Source: Prolixibacteraceae bacterium (GTDB lineage: Bacteria; Bacteroidota; Bacteroidia; Bacteroidales; Prolixibacteraceae). Taken from it: a stretch of DNA of 64,000 nt. Position numbers and translations under genes: made by a program. The notes beneath the pieces were generated by a model. The model did not search any database, was not told the DNA's origin, and worked only from the letters and a program-made list of their open reading frames with translations. How positions within the stretch are numbered: the first letter of the stretch is position 1; each line of letters starts with the position of its first letter. Positions 23,523-32,687 of the stretch are shown here, piece after piece. Where the stretch lies: the NCBI GenBank assembly GCA_030602265.1, contig JAUWAB010000001.1:124001-188000 (forward strand), written 5' to 3'.

Positions 23523-24074
23523 ATGAAAAAATCATTGGTATTATCAGGACTTGCAGCATTCCTTCTTGTTGCCTGTGGTAACAGTCAGGCTAACAGCAAC
23601 AATGAAGACAAGAGCGACGGAAACAAAACGACACAGTCAACAGAGCTTTCTGCTGTGGTTGATCAGGTTGCCCTTAACGTTCCTTCCGCCAAGGGAGGCA
23701 CTAAACTTTTGGTAAAATCAGATTTCCTTAAAACCGTCTGGAATTACGAAACCTCCCCTCAGGAGTGGAAATTTCTTGGTGACAAGCCGGCCATTATCGA
23801 CTTTTACGCCGACTGGTGCGGGCCATGTAAGATAGCAGCTCCCATCCTTGAGGAGATCTCACAGGAGTTTGCAGGAAAAATTGATGTCTATAAAATTGAT
23901 ACGGAAAGAGAAAAAGAGCTGGCTGCCGTTTTCGGCATCAGAGGGATCCCTGCCTTCCTTTATATTCCGAAAGACGGACGCCCGGTAATGACTTCAGGAA
24001 TTGCCCGTTCAAAAGAGGATACCAAGAAAATGTTTGTTGATAACATCAATAAAATCTTATTATCCACTAATTAA
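23523..24074 (+). CDS. Thioredoxin-domain lipoprotein
   Basis: A 183-residue exported thioredoxin. The signal peptide ends at lipobox LVACGNSQ, and a low-complexity Asn/Ser/Lys-rich linker follows. The thioredoxin domain, about residues 75-183, has the active site DWCGPCKIAAP and cis-Pro segment IRGIPAFLY. It would act on the periplasmic side as a thiol-disulphide oxidoreductase. It lies between a cytosolic glutaredoxin and a GroES-like gene in one operon, so the operon serves both compartments. Confidence 0.9.
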   Translation: MKKSLVLSGLAAFLLVACGNSQANSNNEDKSDGNKTTQSTELSAVVDQVALNVPSAKGGTKLLVKSDFLKTVWNYETSPQEWKFLGDKPAIIDFYADWCGPCKIAAPILEEISQEFAGKIDVYKIDTEREKELAAVFGIRGIPAFLYIPKDGRPVMTSGIARSKEDTKKMFVDNINKILLSTN

Positions 24075-24093
24075 AAATTTAAGATAGGTAAAA

Positions 24094-24381
24094 ATGAAAG
24101 AGTTACAGCCAATTAATCAGAATGTGTTGCTCGAAATCACTGAAAATCGGGCCGAACAGAGGACAGCCTCAGGGATTATTATCCCCGATTCCGCAAAGGA
24201 AAAACAACAGGTTGCAAAGGTAATTGCCATCAGCAAGATTGAAAATGCCGAAATTGCACCCGGAGATGAGGTTTTATACAAAGAATACGCAGGAACTGAA
24301 ATCGAATTTGACGGCCGGCATTATCTGCTGCTGCCCTACAATGAAATCCTGTCGAAAGTAGTCGAGACCGAATCCATCTGA
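24094..24381 (+). CDS. GroES-family co-chaperonin, orphan copy
   Basis: A 95-residue protein with the Cpn10 fold. It starts MKELQPINQNVLLEI and shows the mobile-loop region TASGIIIPDSAKEKQQ, which binds the GroEL apical domain, and the C-terminal LPYNEILSKV. No groEL follows. The sequence diverges from a housekeeping GroES, and the operon partners are thioredoxins. It may cap GroEL for a subset of clients or have another use; its role is inferred only. Confidence 0.88.
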   Translation: MKELQPINQNVLLEITENRAEQRTASGIIIPDSAKEKQQVAKVIAISKIENAEIAPGDEVLYKEYAGTEIEFDGRHYLLLPYNEILSKVVETESI

Positions 24382-24441
24382 AAAGCTGCAATCTGAATTT
24401 TATCTTTTCTGCCAATTTTTAAAATCGACAATATAAGTGGG

Positions 24442-24470
24442 AAAAACCGGCCTTACGCCGGTTTTTTTTT
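24442..24470. terminator. Bidirectional terminator between groES-like and addB-like genes
   Basis: AAAAACCGGC-CTTAC-GCCGGTTTTT followed by further T on the plus strand. The mirror sequence gives a T-run on the minus strand as well, and both convergent genes end within 65 bp of it. Confidence 0.9.
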
Positions 24471-27330
24471 ATCTCATACAAATCGGATTGTACGGACAGT
24501 ATACACATCGTTCTTTAAACTCTGTCTGCCTGAAAACGGCATCCGGATTGAAAATATTCTCCAGTAAGGTTGTAAATTCCGACTCCCACTCCAGTTCAAT
24601 GTTCCCGATCTCCATCTTCTCACCTCCAATTTTGATTCCGGGATCAAGATCTTCATCATTCATTCTCAGGACAGCGTATATGGCCGCCGAAATTTTCTGG
24701 TCAGGGTAATATCCCTTTTTAATAACCAGACTGTAAATCAGTGCCTGTACAATCTCCTTTTTCAGGTTCTTCACAGAAGGGTTTACCAAATCATCCAGTG
24801 AGCGGCACACCAGATCTGCATTTTGCAGGTTACCGGTTTTATAGTCGATTACCCTTATGATACCATAAGTGGCATCCAGCCGGTCGATCTTACCCCCAAC
24901 CCTGATGGTAACCGGCCGGTCGCCGATCTTCACCCGGAATCCGGCATAATAGCCTCCCTCAAGAGAATGAAGTTGAATCGGGGCAAATTTCTTATCCAAC
25001 TCCAGCAGATTGACCAGATAGGACCTGATAGTAGAAAACACAAGCCTGGCTTTACCTTCCATGCTGATTTCTCCGGTACGGTCTTCGGGAAGCTTGAAAT
25101 ATTCAGTAGCGAATGCCCTCCTGATGCAGTTTTCCATATTCACCTTATCTGCCAACAGCCGGTTTAGCAACTTTTCGTCAATGGTTCCGCCAATCCATGG
25201 TGAATACAGGTTTTCAACCGCTTTATGGAAAATATTGCCAAAGACCCTCCGGTCAATCTCCTCCGAAACTTCGTCAGGCTCTTCAATATTCAGCACATAT
25301 CTGAAGTAAAACTTCAGGCTGCAAGTCAGCCAGGTATTTATGGCACTCGGAGAAAGCGCCCTGCTCCCGGTATAGGTTTCCAGCAATTTTGCTGAAATAC
25401 CGGGACCGGATGGTATGGTGATTTGTTCCGGGGGCCTGTTCAGAAAAGGATAGTCGTGGCTCCCGGTCATTACTTTGTGAGGTGACGTCATCATCAGCTG
25501 AAAACCATATCTGCTCAGCTCACCACCCGAAACACCCTCCCGTATCGAATTCCATGTGGCCGTAATCCTCTTTGAACGCTGTATCAACCGGTAGAAATAG
25601 TATGCATACATGGCATCCTGGTCGTCGATTCCCGGCAATCCGAAACCTTTTCTGAGGCTGTAAGGAATCATGGATGGCGCAGTGAATGCGCGCGGCCAGA
25701 TTTCTTCATTCAGTCCGATGATCACCAGATTTTCAAAATCCAGGCACCTGGTTTCAAGGATTCCCATAACCTGAAGACCCGAAAGCGGCTCTCCCTCAAA
25801 TGGCACGGAAATTTTCCCCAAATGCTGGTTCAGCAACCTGAAGTAAACTCCCGGAGAGATTTCCTTACCTGTTTCCCTGATGGCCGAGGAGACCTGTTCC
25901 ACGGATTGATAAAGCTGACTGATAATTTCCCTGACGATCTGATTTCCTCCGGATTCTGAAGCGAGAACGTACAATTCCTCCAAAATGCGAAGGAAGTAAC
26001 CGGTATACTCGGCGACACTTCCGGGGACGGTAAAAATCAGTTTGTGAATACGGGAGAAGGATAGCTCTTCCGGTTCGAGGTAAATCCGGTTACCGGCAAC
26101 AATATTTCTTTGAAATTCCTTCACCTTATCCGGTTCCACCGCGGCCAGGATCTGATGGCTCAGTATATCGGTCACTTGCCTGAAATAGAACCGCTGTTTA
26201 TTTCCTTCAGCTGCCGGAGCATTACGAAGCAGTGCTGACAACAGGTAGAGGAAACTGTTCACCGGAGAATATTTCACCGGATAACCCATGGTGACGTTCA
26301 CTTTCCCGGCGTCTTCGGGCAAAGCTCCCAATGCATGAAATAAAAGAGACTCATCGGCCAGCACAACAGCGGTTTTGTCAAATTCATTTATAGCAGGCAG
26401 CCAGCCTGAATTGGGTGTAAGAAGTCCGGTTATTACCTGTGTCTGACCGGCTGCAGAGGGTACAGAAATCAGCTGAATCGATTTTCCGGTGGAAAATGAT
26501 TGGCAGTCCGGTTTAAAATCATCCGGAGCCGGAAACAAAAGAAGATTCTCCCTGAGAAATTTTCCCGCATCGTTTACCGCGTTGTTCAGATAAAATTCAT
26601 CAAAATCCCAGAAAAACTCGGCCTTTCCGGCAGCCTTTAGTCTTGCAAAGAGATGTTTTTCACAATTATTCAGCGCATTCAGTCCGACAAACAGGTACTT
26701 CATGGATTGAAGTTCAGATAATTCCTCATCGAGCCGGCTGATACCATCCCGTATAACCATTCCGGGATAACCAGCCTGCCTTTTCCGGAGTTCCTGCCTG
26801 AAGTTTTCATAAATGCCCCCAAGCTTGTCCCAAAGGTTCACAAACGCTTTCTGCTGTGAGCGGGTCTGCCAGTTTTTTATGCTGCCCCAGAACTGCTCCA
26901 GGGTTTTCTTCTGTTCATCCGATAAATAGTCGAATTGATGTTCCAGTTCCTTAATTCCGGCAATATTTTGAAAAAGATCCTCTGCATTTACCAGATACTT
27001 GTCGATATCATCAAAATCACCTAACAGCACTTCTCCCCAGAAATAGAATTCGTCCAGCGATTCCTGAGATCCGGTTTCGCGCGTAAAAACATCATGCAGA
27101 AGAACAATCAGCATTAACTTTTCAGCAACGGCAAGGGGTGACAAGGAGAGCATCATATCGCCGATGGTCGTAATACCGGGCCCGATTACAGGCTTGTCTG
27201 GAATTCTTCCGAGGTAAGCATTGAAGAACACCCCTGCCCTTCTGTTGGGAAAAACGATGGTAATATCCTTCAGGTCACAGGCATACCTGTGATAAACATA
27301 TTGGGCACAACTCTCCAGAAACTTCTGCAT
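24469..27330 (-). CDS. AddB-type PD-(D/E)XK exonuclease subunit
   Basis: A 953-residue protein of the AddB/COG3893 type, the inactivated-helicase plus nuclease subunit of the double-strand-break resection complex. The N-terminal part has helicase fold features (VFPNRRAGVFFNAYL) without a clear Walker A. The C-terminal nuclease core shows RVIDYKTGNLQ, the DxK element of the PD-(D/E)XK site. Cysteines in LTCSLKFYFRYVL and CVYCPYNPICM fit the iron-sulphur staple of AddB. An AddA/UvrD-like partner is not in the window. It functions with RecA-dependent repair. Confidence 0.88.
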   Translation of the reverse strand: MQKFLESCAQYVYHRYACDLKDITIVFPNRRAGVFFNAYLGRIPDKPVIGPGITTIGDMMLSLSPLAVAEKLMLIVLLHDVFTRETGSQESLDEFYFWGEVLLGDFDDIDKYLVNAEDLFQNIAGIKELEHQFDYLSDEQKKTLEQFWGSIKNWQTRSQQKAFVNLWDKLGGIYENFRQELRKRQAGYPGMVIRDGISRLDEELSELQSMKYLFVGLNALNNCEKHLFARLKAAGKAEFFWDFDEFYLNNAVNDAGKFLRENLLLFPAPDDFKPDCQSFSTGKSIQLISVPSAAGQTQVITGLLTPNSGWLPAINEFDKTAVVLADESLLFHALGALPEDAGKVNVTMGYPVKYSPVNSFLYLLSALLRNAPAAEGNKQRFYFRQVTDILSHQILAAVEPDKVKEFQRNIVAGNRIYLEPEELSFSRIHKLIFTVPGSVAEYTGYFLRILEELYVLASESGGNQIVREIISQLYQSVEQVSSAIRETGKEISPGVYFRLLNQHLGKISVPFEGEPLSGLQVMGILETRCLDFENLVIIGLNEEIWPRAFTAPSMIPYSLRKGFGLPGIDDQDAMYAYYFYRLIQRSKRITATWNSIREGVSGGELSRYGFQLMMTSPHKVMTGSHDYPFLNRPPEQITIPSGPGISAKLLETYTGSRALSPSAINTWLTCSLKFYFRYVLNIEEPDEVSEEIDRRVFGNIFHKAVENLYSPWIGGTIDEKLLNRLLADKVNMENCIRRAFATEYFKLPEDRTGEISMEGKARLVFSTIRSYLVNLLELDKKFAPIQLHSLEGGYYAGFRVKIGDRPVTIRVGGKIDRLDATYGIIRVIDYKTGNLQNADLVCRSLDDLVNPSVKNLKKEIVQALIYSLVIKKGYYPDQKISAAIYAVLRMNDEDLDPGIKIGGEKMEIGNIELEWESEFTTLLENIFNPDAVFRQTEFKERCVYCPYNPICMR

Positions 27331-27454
27331 ACCGGTGGTTTTTTGCCACCAAGATACTCATTTTACCCAAAAGCTGATTCTTTGAGAGATTAGCTTCCCA
27401 CATGCCGCCATCCGGAGAACTGAATAATACGTTCCGGACAGGTCACAGGCATGA

Positions 27455-29134
27455 TCATCTCAGGCTGGATGAATCTTCACGGACGGGACCAGCGGCGCAT
27501 GGATCGAGCAGTGATTTGGCAGCAGGCAAGGCATCATCAAAACTGGCATAGATATTTTCCCTGCCGATATAGTCGGCCAGACCGCTCTTCTCCAGTTCGG
27601 CCTGCACCTCGGGCCTTACGCCTGAAAGGATGACTGTTTTACGGTGGTGTTTCAGTTCGTGCAGGGTCTCCCTGAAATTATGAATCCCCGTAGCATCTAT
27701 AAATGGCACATGCCTCATCCGGATAATCATCACCTGGGTATGTACCTGGAAATTTTTCAGCACCTCCTGATACTTCTTTGCAGCGGCAAAAAAGAAAGGA
27801 CCACTGATCTCGTAGATTTCGATACACGGCGGAATATCCGAGTAATTATCCAGCATGTCGGATTCACTGTCGACAGGAATAATGCTGCTCCCCTTTGACA
27901 TGCGCTGCATAAACAGGAATGCAGCCAGTACAACCCCTATCTGGATGGCCACGGTCAGATCGACCAGGACAGTCAGGACAAAGGTGGTGAGCAGAATGAT
28001 CACATCGTAACGGGAACCTTTAAGAATGGAAATAAAAGATCGCCATTCACTCATATTATAAGCCACCACGATGAGTATACCTGCAAGACAGGACATAGGA
28101 ATCAGTTTGGCCCATCTTCCGAAAAACAGCATGATCAGCAAAAGGGTCAGGGCATGAATAATCCCGGCTACAGGCGTCCGTCCACCGTTCCTGACATTGG
28201 TTGCAGTGCGGGCAATTGCCCCTGTTGCCGGAATTCCCCCAAAAAGAGGTGTAACCACATTGGCGACACCCTGGGCAATAAGCTCTGTATTGGAACGGTG
28301 GTTTCCACCAATCATCCCGTCGGCCACGACGGCAGATAGCAGCGATTCTATCGCTCCCAGGAGGGCAATGGTGAAGGCCGGTTGTACGTATAGCGCCAGA
28401 TTATCCCAGTTGACCTGAGGCAACTGGAAGGAGAAATTTCCTGGTATCTCCCCGAAAACCGTTTCAATGGTGGTTACAGGCAGATCAAAAATGGCAACCA
28501 CAGCAGTAATCAGCACAATGGCAATAAAGGATCCCGGGATTTTACCGGTTATATGCCTTGCAAGTAAAGTGATAAGAATAGTAATCAAGGTAATGCCAAC
28601 GGCAATGTAATTTATTGTCCCGATGTTACCAATATAGGCACCCCATTTATCAATAAAAGCACCTGGAATTATATCGAGCTGAAGTCCTAAAGCATCTTTG
28701 ATCTGAGTCGAAAAAATCACCAATGCAATTCCACTGGTAAAACCTACCACCAGAGGATGTGGAATGTACTTGAGAACGGAACCCAACCTCATCAGACCAA
28801 AACCAATCAGAAATATACCGGCCATAATGGTGGAAATCAGCAGACCGTCGAGTCCATACTCTGTAACGATCCCCAGTACAATTACGATAAATGCACCGGT
28901 AGGCCCCCCTATCTGTACTCGGCTGCCCCCCAGGGCAGAAATGATAAATCCTGCAACCACAGCCGTTATCAGTCCCTTCTCTGGCGAAACCCCGGATGCC
29001 ACAGCAAAGGCAATGGCCAGGGGCAGGGCTACAATCCCCACAATTATTCCTGAAAAAACATCCTTCCGCAATTGCCTGCCTTCATAGCCGGCACGCAGGA
29101 CACTCCACAATTTCGGATAAAATAAACGGCTCAT
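27455..29134 (-). CDS. SulP-family inorganic anion transporter
   Basis: A 559-residue inner-membrane transporter with 10-14 membrane helices and a C-terminal STAS domain (around residues 440-540: IRMRHVPFIDATGIHNF). The family signature lies in ALPLAIAFAVASGVSPEKGL and GGIPATGAIARTATNVRNGG. SulP proteins carry sulphate, bicarbonate or dicarboxylates; no neighbour identifies the substrate. A TAGTTTTG box on the minus strand (29191-29184) lies about 50 bp upstream. Confidence 0.92.
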   Translation of the reverse strand: MSRLFYPKLWSVLRAGYEGRQLRKDVFSGIIVGIVALPLAIAFAVASGVSPEKGLITAVVAGFIISALGGSRVQIGGPTGAFIVIVLGIVTEYGLDGLLISTIMAGIFLIGFGLMRLGSVLKYIPHPLVVGFTSGIALVIFSTQIKDALGLQLDIIPGAFIDKWGAYIGNIGTINYIAVGITLITILITLLARHITGKIPGSFIAIVLITAVVAIFDLPVTTIETVFGEIPGNFSFQLPQVNWDNLALYVQPAFTIALLGAIESLLSAVVADGMIGGNHRSNTELIAQGVANVVTPLFGGIPATGAIARTATNVRNGGRTPVAGIIHALTLLLIMLFFGRWAKLIPMSCLAGILIVVAYNMSEWRSFISILKGSRYDVIILLTTFVLTVLVDLTVAIQIGVVLAAFLFMQRMSKGSSIIPVDSESDMLDNYSDIPPCIEIYEISGPFFFAAAKKYQEVLKNFQVHTQVMIIRMRHVPFIDATGIHNFRETLHELKHHRKTVILSGVRPEVQAELEKSGLADYIGRENIYASFDDALPAAKSLLDPCAAGPVREDSSSLR

Positions 29135-29183
29135 AATGAATGGTTTTTCTGATTCCGCATATCGAATTTACGGATTTATACAT

Positions 29184-29191
29184 CAAAACTA
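29184..29191 (-). promoter_or_regulatory. -7 box for the SulP gene (TAGTTTTG)
   Basis: An exact TAnnTTTG on the minus strand, 50 bp before the start codon. Confidence 0.5.
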
Positions 29192-29375
29192 CGCTTACAA
29201 TCAGATTTAAGGCGCCAAATTTAGGCATAACCCCACGCCGTTGTCCCTAAACGTGGATAAAAGTTCCCAATATTAAATATATCTGATCTTCAGATATGTT
29301 GAACAACAGTTTTTTTCATATGGCATAAAGAGTGATTCGTTATATTTTTATCTCATCATTTCAATTAAACCAGCT

Positions 29376-29948
29376 ATGTCCATAAATCGAAGAGAATTCC
29401 TCAAAGGACTTACCCTGGCAGGAGGCTCCCTTTTATTTTTCCCAGCATGTAAGGGAAACATCTCATTCTGGAGGGTCCTGACAGAAGAGGAGGCGAGCTT
29501 GCTGACAGCAATTACGGAACAGATCATCCCGGCTGATGAAGACCCCGGCGCAACCGATGCAGGAGTAGTGAATTTTATCGACAAACAACTTTCCGGATTT
29601 TATTCCGGATTAAAGGATTCCTACCGTAACGGTCTGGAAGCTTTTCAGGATTATTGCCGGAAAAAGACAGGGGCCAATTTTGAGGCGTTGGCATGGGATG
29701 TCCAGACCGGGCTTTTAAAAGACCTGGAAGCCAACCGGATTGACCATCCCTACTGGGAGGAGAATACCGCATCCCGTTTTTTCAGCATGATCAGGAACCA
29801 TACGATGCAGGGATTTTATGGCTCGCCCAGACATGGCGGCAATAAGAACTATGTAAGCTATAAAATGATGCGGATCGACTATCCGCATGTCATAGGAAGA
29901 AATATTTACACTCCGCGTTCTGAAACCTTAAACATATACCAGCCATGA
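29376..29948 (+). CDS. Gluconate 2-dehydrogenase subunit 3 family protein
   Basis: A 190-residue exported subunit. The N-terminus is a twin-arginine signal (NRREFLKGLTLAGG) that ends near FFPACK, possibly also a lipobox. The mature part matches the gluconate_2-dh3 family (PF13618), with LTAITEQIIPADEDPGATDAGV and a helical tail. It is the small subunit that accompanies GMC dehydrogenases. Its stop overlaps the start of the GMC gene by 4 bp, so the two are coupled. The substrate of the complex is unknown. Confidence 0.9.
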   Translation: MSINRREFLKGLTLAGGSLLFFPACKGNISFWRVLTEEEASLLTAITEQIIPADEDPGATDAGVVNFIDKQLSGFYSGLKDSYRNGLEAFQDYCRKKTGANFEALAWDVQTGLLKDLEANRIDHPYWEENTASRFFSMIRNHTMQGFYGSPRHGGNKNYVSYKMMRIDYPHVIGRNIYTPRSETLNIYQP

Positions 29949-31603
29949 GAAACCGGCATGTCAATGCAGTCGTAATAGGTTCCGGAGCCGGAGGCGGGCC
30001 TGCAGCCAAAGAACTGGCCAACAACGGAATGACGGTTGTTCTTTTTGAACGGGGCGACTGGCAGGCTTTCGACGAACACAATGATGACGAACTCTGCTCC
30101 CAGCGGACTACAGTCCTCGGCAATGCATATGGCCCCGATCAGGACAAGCACTGGAGAGTTGTAGTCGACAGCCGCGGAAACGAAAGAATTGTTTACCCCC
30201 ATGAGGGTGGATATAACAACAATGCCGCCTGTGTTGGCTCAGGCACATTGAGTTACGGTGCGATGGCCTGGAGGTTTATGCCCGAGGATTTCAGGATGAA
30301 ATCGGAATACGGACATGTTGAGGGCTCGACTCTCGAAGACTGGCCGATCAGTTATGATGACCTGGAACCGTTTTACACCCAGGCTGAATGGGAAATTGGT
30401 GTTGCCGGTGCCGATCCCCAGAATCCGTTTGTACCGGACAGAAAAAAGCCGCTTCCCATGCCACCCTTTGAGTATAACCTTGAAGGCCGGATTTTATTCG
30501 AAGCCGCCAAACGTAAAGGCTGGCACCCCTTTCCTATTCCCATGCTGAGGAACTCCATTCCCTACGCAGGTCGCCCTGCCTGCTACAGGATGCGCACCTG
30601 TGTAGGCTTTGCCTGTCCGGTGAATGCCAAATGCGGGACACAGAACACGGTAATCCCTGTCGCCATGGCTACCGGAAACTGTGAAGTCAGGACCCGCTGC
30701 CAGGTAGCAGAGATCATGTTAGACGACAAAGGCCGGGCCACAGGGGTAAAGTATTTCGACCGGTTCAACAAACCTCAGATACAAACAGCCGATGTGGTGG
30801 TAGTGGCAGGCTCAGCCACAGAAACGGCACGCCTTCTGCTCAATTCAAAATCGAAACTCTTTCCGGCCGGGGCTGGCAATAATTACGACTGGGTGGGGAG
30901 AAACCTCCAGGGCCATGCCTATACCGCAGCTTTCGGACTGTTCGACGATGAGGTCTACGATGACGTTGGCCCCGGCGCATGTATTGCGATTTGTGATTTC
31001 AACCACCATGTTGACGGGATTGTCGGGGGCGGTCTGTTAGCCAACGAATTTATCCCGATGCCATACCTGTACACAGGTACCAGGCCTCCGGGAGCCGCAG
31101 GATGGGGAAAGGAACACAAAGATTTCCAGAGGAATCAGTTTAAAAAGACCATTGCTGTAATGGGACCGTTCCAGGAGATTCCAAACTTTGAATCCAGGGT
31201 GAGCGTAGATCCTGCTGTAAAGGATTTCTGGGGGATCCCGGTAGCAAGGCTCAGCGGCAGCAGGCACCCTTATGACCGGAAAGGCTGTGAGATGATGTCG
31301 GCCAGGGCAGAAGAATGGCTGCTGGAAGCCGGGGCGCATTTTACCTGGCAAAGAATCGGGGGTGGTCCCGGACTTAGCGGAGGCCAGCACCAGGCTGGTA
31401 CCTGCAGGATGGGCAATGATAAGAAAACATCCGTAACCAACCGGTTCGGGCAACTTCACGAAATCGATAATGTTTTTGTGGCCGACGGAAGTCTGGTGGT
31501 CACCAATGGCGGTTTCAATCCGGCCCTTACCATCATGGCACTCGGTTTTTATGTAGGGCACCACATTGCAGATATGTGGAAAGGAACACGTCTTAAATCG
31601 TAA
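29945..31603 (+). CDS. GMC-family FAD oxidoreductase (membrane sugar/polyol dehydrogenase type)
   Basis: A 552-residue flavoprotein catalytic subunit. The FAD motif is VVIGSGAGGGPAAKEL near the N-terminus, and the C-terminal GMC signatures are GGQHQAGTCRMG (active His) and NGGFNPALTIMALG. A Cys-rich stretch MRTCVGFACPVNAKCGTQ is typical of the gluconate/fructose dehydrogenase branch. It has no signal peptide of its own, so it is probably exported in complex with the Tat-tagged small subunit. It transfers electrons to the cytochrome encoded 4 bp downstream. The substrate, probably a sugar or sugar acid, is inferred. Confidence 0.92.
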   Translation: MRNRHVNAVVIGSGAGGGPAAKELANNGMTVVLFERGDWQAFDEHNDDELCSQRTTVLGNAYGPDQDKHWRVVVDSRGNERIVYPHEGGYNNNAACVGSGTLSYGAMAWRFMPEDFRMKSEYGHVEGSTLEDWPISYDDLEPFYTQAEWEIGVAGADPQNPFVPDRKKPLPMPPFEYNLEGRILFEAAKRKGWHPFPIPMLRNSIPYAGRPACYRMRTCVGFACPVNAKCGTQNTVIPVAMATGNCEVRTRCQVAEIMLDDKGRATGVKYFDRFNKPQIQTADVVVVAGSATETARLLLNSKSKLFPAGAGNNYDWVGRNLQGHAYTAAFGLFDDEVYDDVGPGACIAICDFNHHVDGIVGGGLLANEFIPMPYLYTGTRPPGAAGWGKEHKDFQRNQFKKTIAVMGPFQEIPNFESRVSVDPAVKDFWGIPVARLSGSRHPYDRKGCEMMSARAEEWLLEAGAHFTWQRIGGGPGLSGGQHQAGTCRMGNDKKTSVTNRFGQLHEIDNVFVADGSLVVTNGGFNPALTIMALGFYVGHHIADMWKGTRLKS

Positions 31604-31607
31604 AATC

Positions 31608-32672
31608 ATGGTCAATATCAAAACTTTCGGGCCTCTGGCCATGTTGCTGTCGATTCTGGCGCTCCTGATACTCTTTACAGGTGGTTTTTATGTATGGTGG
31701 AACAATGCTTCTCCTGAAAAAACTTGTGTCAGCTGCCACGAAATCAACCATGCCTTCAACAGCTGGAATGCCTCAGCACACCGTGAAATTGGCTGTAAGG
31801 AATGTCACGGGACAGCTCTGGGAAACGGGATTCACAGTCTGAAGGAGAAATCCAGAATGGTTCTTACACATGTCAGCAACAATATCCACAGCGACGACAT
31901 CCGGCTGTCGGAGGAACAGATCCTGCAAACCATGAACCGCTGCCGGAACTGTCACCAGTCTGAGTACACCAAATGGCAGTCGGGAGGCCACTCTGCCCAT
32001 TATTCGGCCATCTTTCTGAACGAAGCACAGAACAGCCGGGAGCAGCTCAATTATGACTGTCTGCGTTGCCATGGTATGTTCTATGAAAAAACCATTTCCG
32101 ACCTTGTGGAACCATTATCGGTTGCGGGGCCCTGGCGACTAAAAGAGCCAGGCAAAGCACTTCAGCCAGCCATTCCCTGTATGGCCTGCCATCAGATTCA
32201 CAGCGACGGTGAGCCGCTCCCGCAGCCCGATTATTCCGAACCGAAAAACATTTTCTACGGCAGAAAAATGTCTGAGAAATCAATAGCATTTTACAGCCGG
32301 CATGAAAAAACACATTTTACCCTGAAGAATCTGCCGGAACCAGTGATCCTGATACATGGAGATACAGTAAAAACGCCTAAAGACCCGGTCTACAGACTTT
32401 GTGTCCAGTGCCATGCCCCATCTGTGTGGCATGAGGCCGGAACGGCAGATGACCGAACACCGGTCGGGGTTCACGAGGGGATCAGTTGCCGGGCATGCCA
32501 TGAACCTCACAGCAACAACCAGCGAAATTCATGCGATAAATGCCACCCGGCCATCAGCAACTGCAACCTGGATGTTAAAACAATGAATACCAGCTATCTG
32601 TCACCATCAAGCCCGAACAACATCCATTTTGTAAGTTGCCGGAACTGTCATCCGGACCAGAAACTCCGATAA
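31608..32672 (+). CDS. Membrane-anchored multihaem (nine CxxCH) cytochrome c
   Basis: The start is ATG 31608, not the ORF-track 31566, because it lies 4 bp after the GMC stop and begins a clean membrane anchor (LAMLLSILALLILFTGGFYVWW). The 354-residue protein has nine CxxCH motifs (CVSCH, CKECH, CRNCH, CLRCH, CMACH, CVQCH, CRACH, CDKCH, CRNCH). The first part resembles NapC/NrfH and NrfA-type modules. It probably takes electrons from the GMC dehydrogenase into the quinone pool or to a periplasmic acceptor. The direction is inferred. Confidence 0.9.
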   Translation: MVNIKTFGPLAMLLSILALLILFTGGFYVWWNNASPEKTCVSCHEINHAFNSWNASAHREIGCKECHGTALGNGIHSLKEKSRMVLTHVSNNIHSDDIRLSEEQILQTMNRCRNCHQSEYTKWQSGGHSAHYSAIFLNEAQNSREQLNYDCLRCHGMFYEKTISDLVEPLSVAGPWRLKEPGKALQPAIPCMACHQIHSDGEPLPQPDYSEPKNIFYGRKMSEKSIAFYSRHEKTHFTLKNLPEPVILIHGDTVKTPKDPVYRLCVQCHAPSVWHEAGTADDRTPVGVHEGISCRACHEPHSNNQRNSCDKCHPAISNCNLDVKTMNTSYLSPSSPNNIHFVSCRNCHPDQKLR

Positions 32673-32687
32673 AGAGTGATCCGTGAA

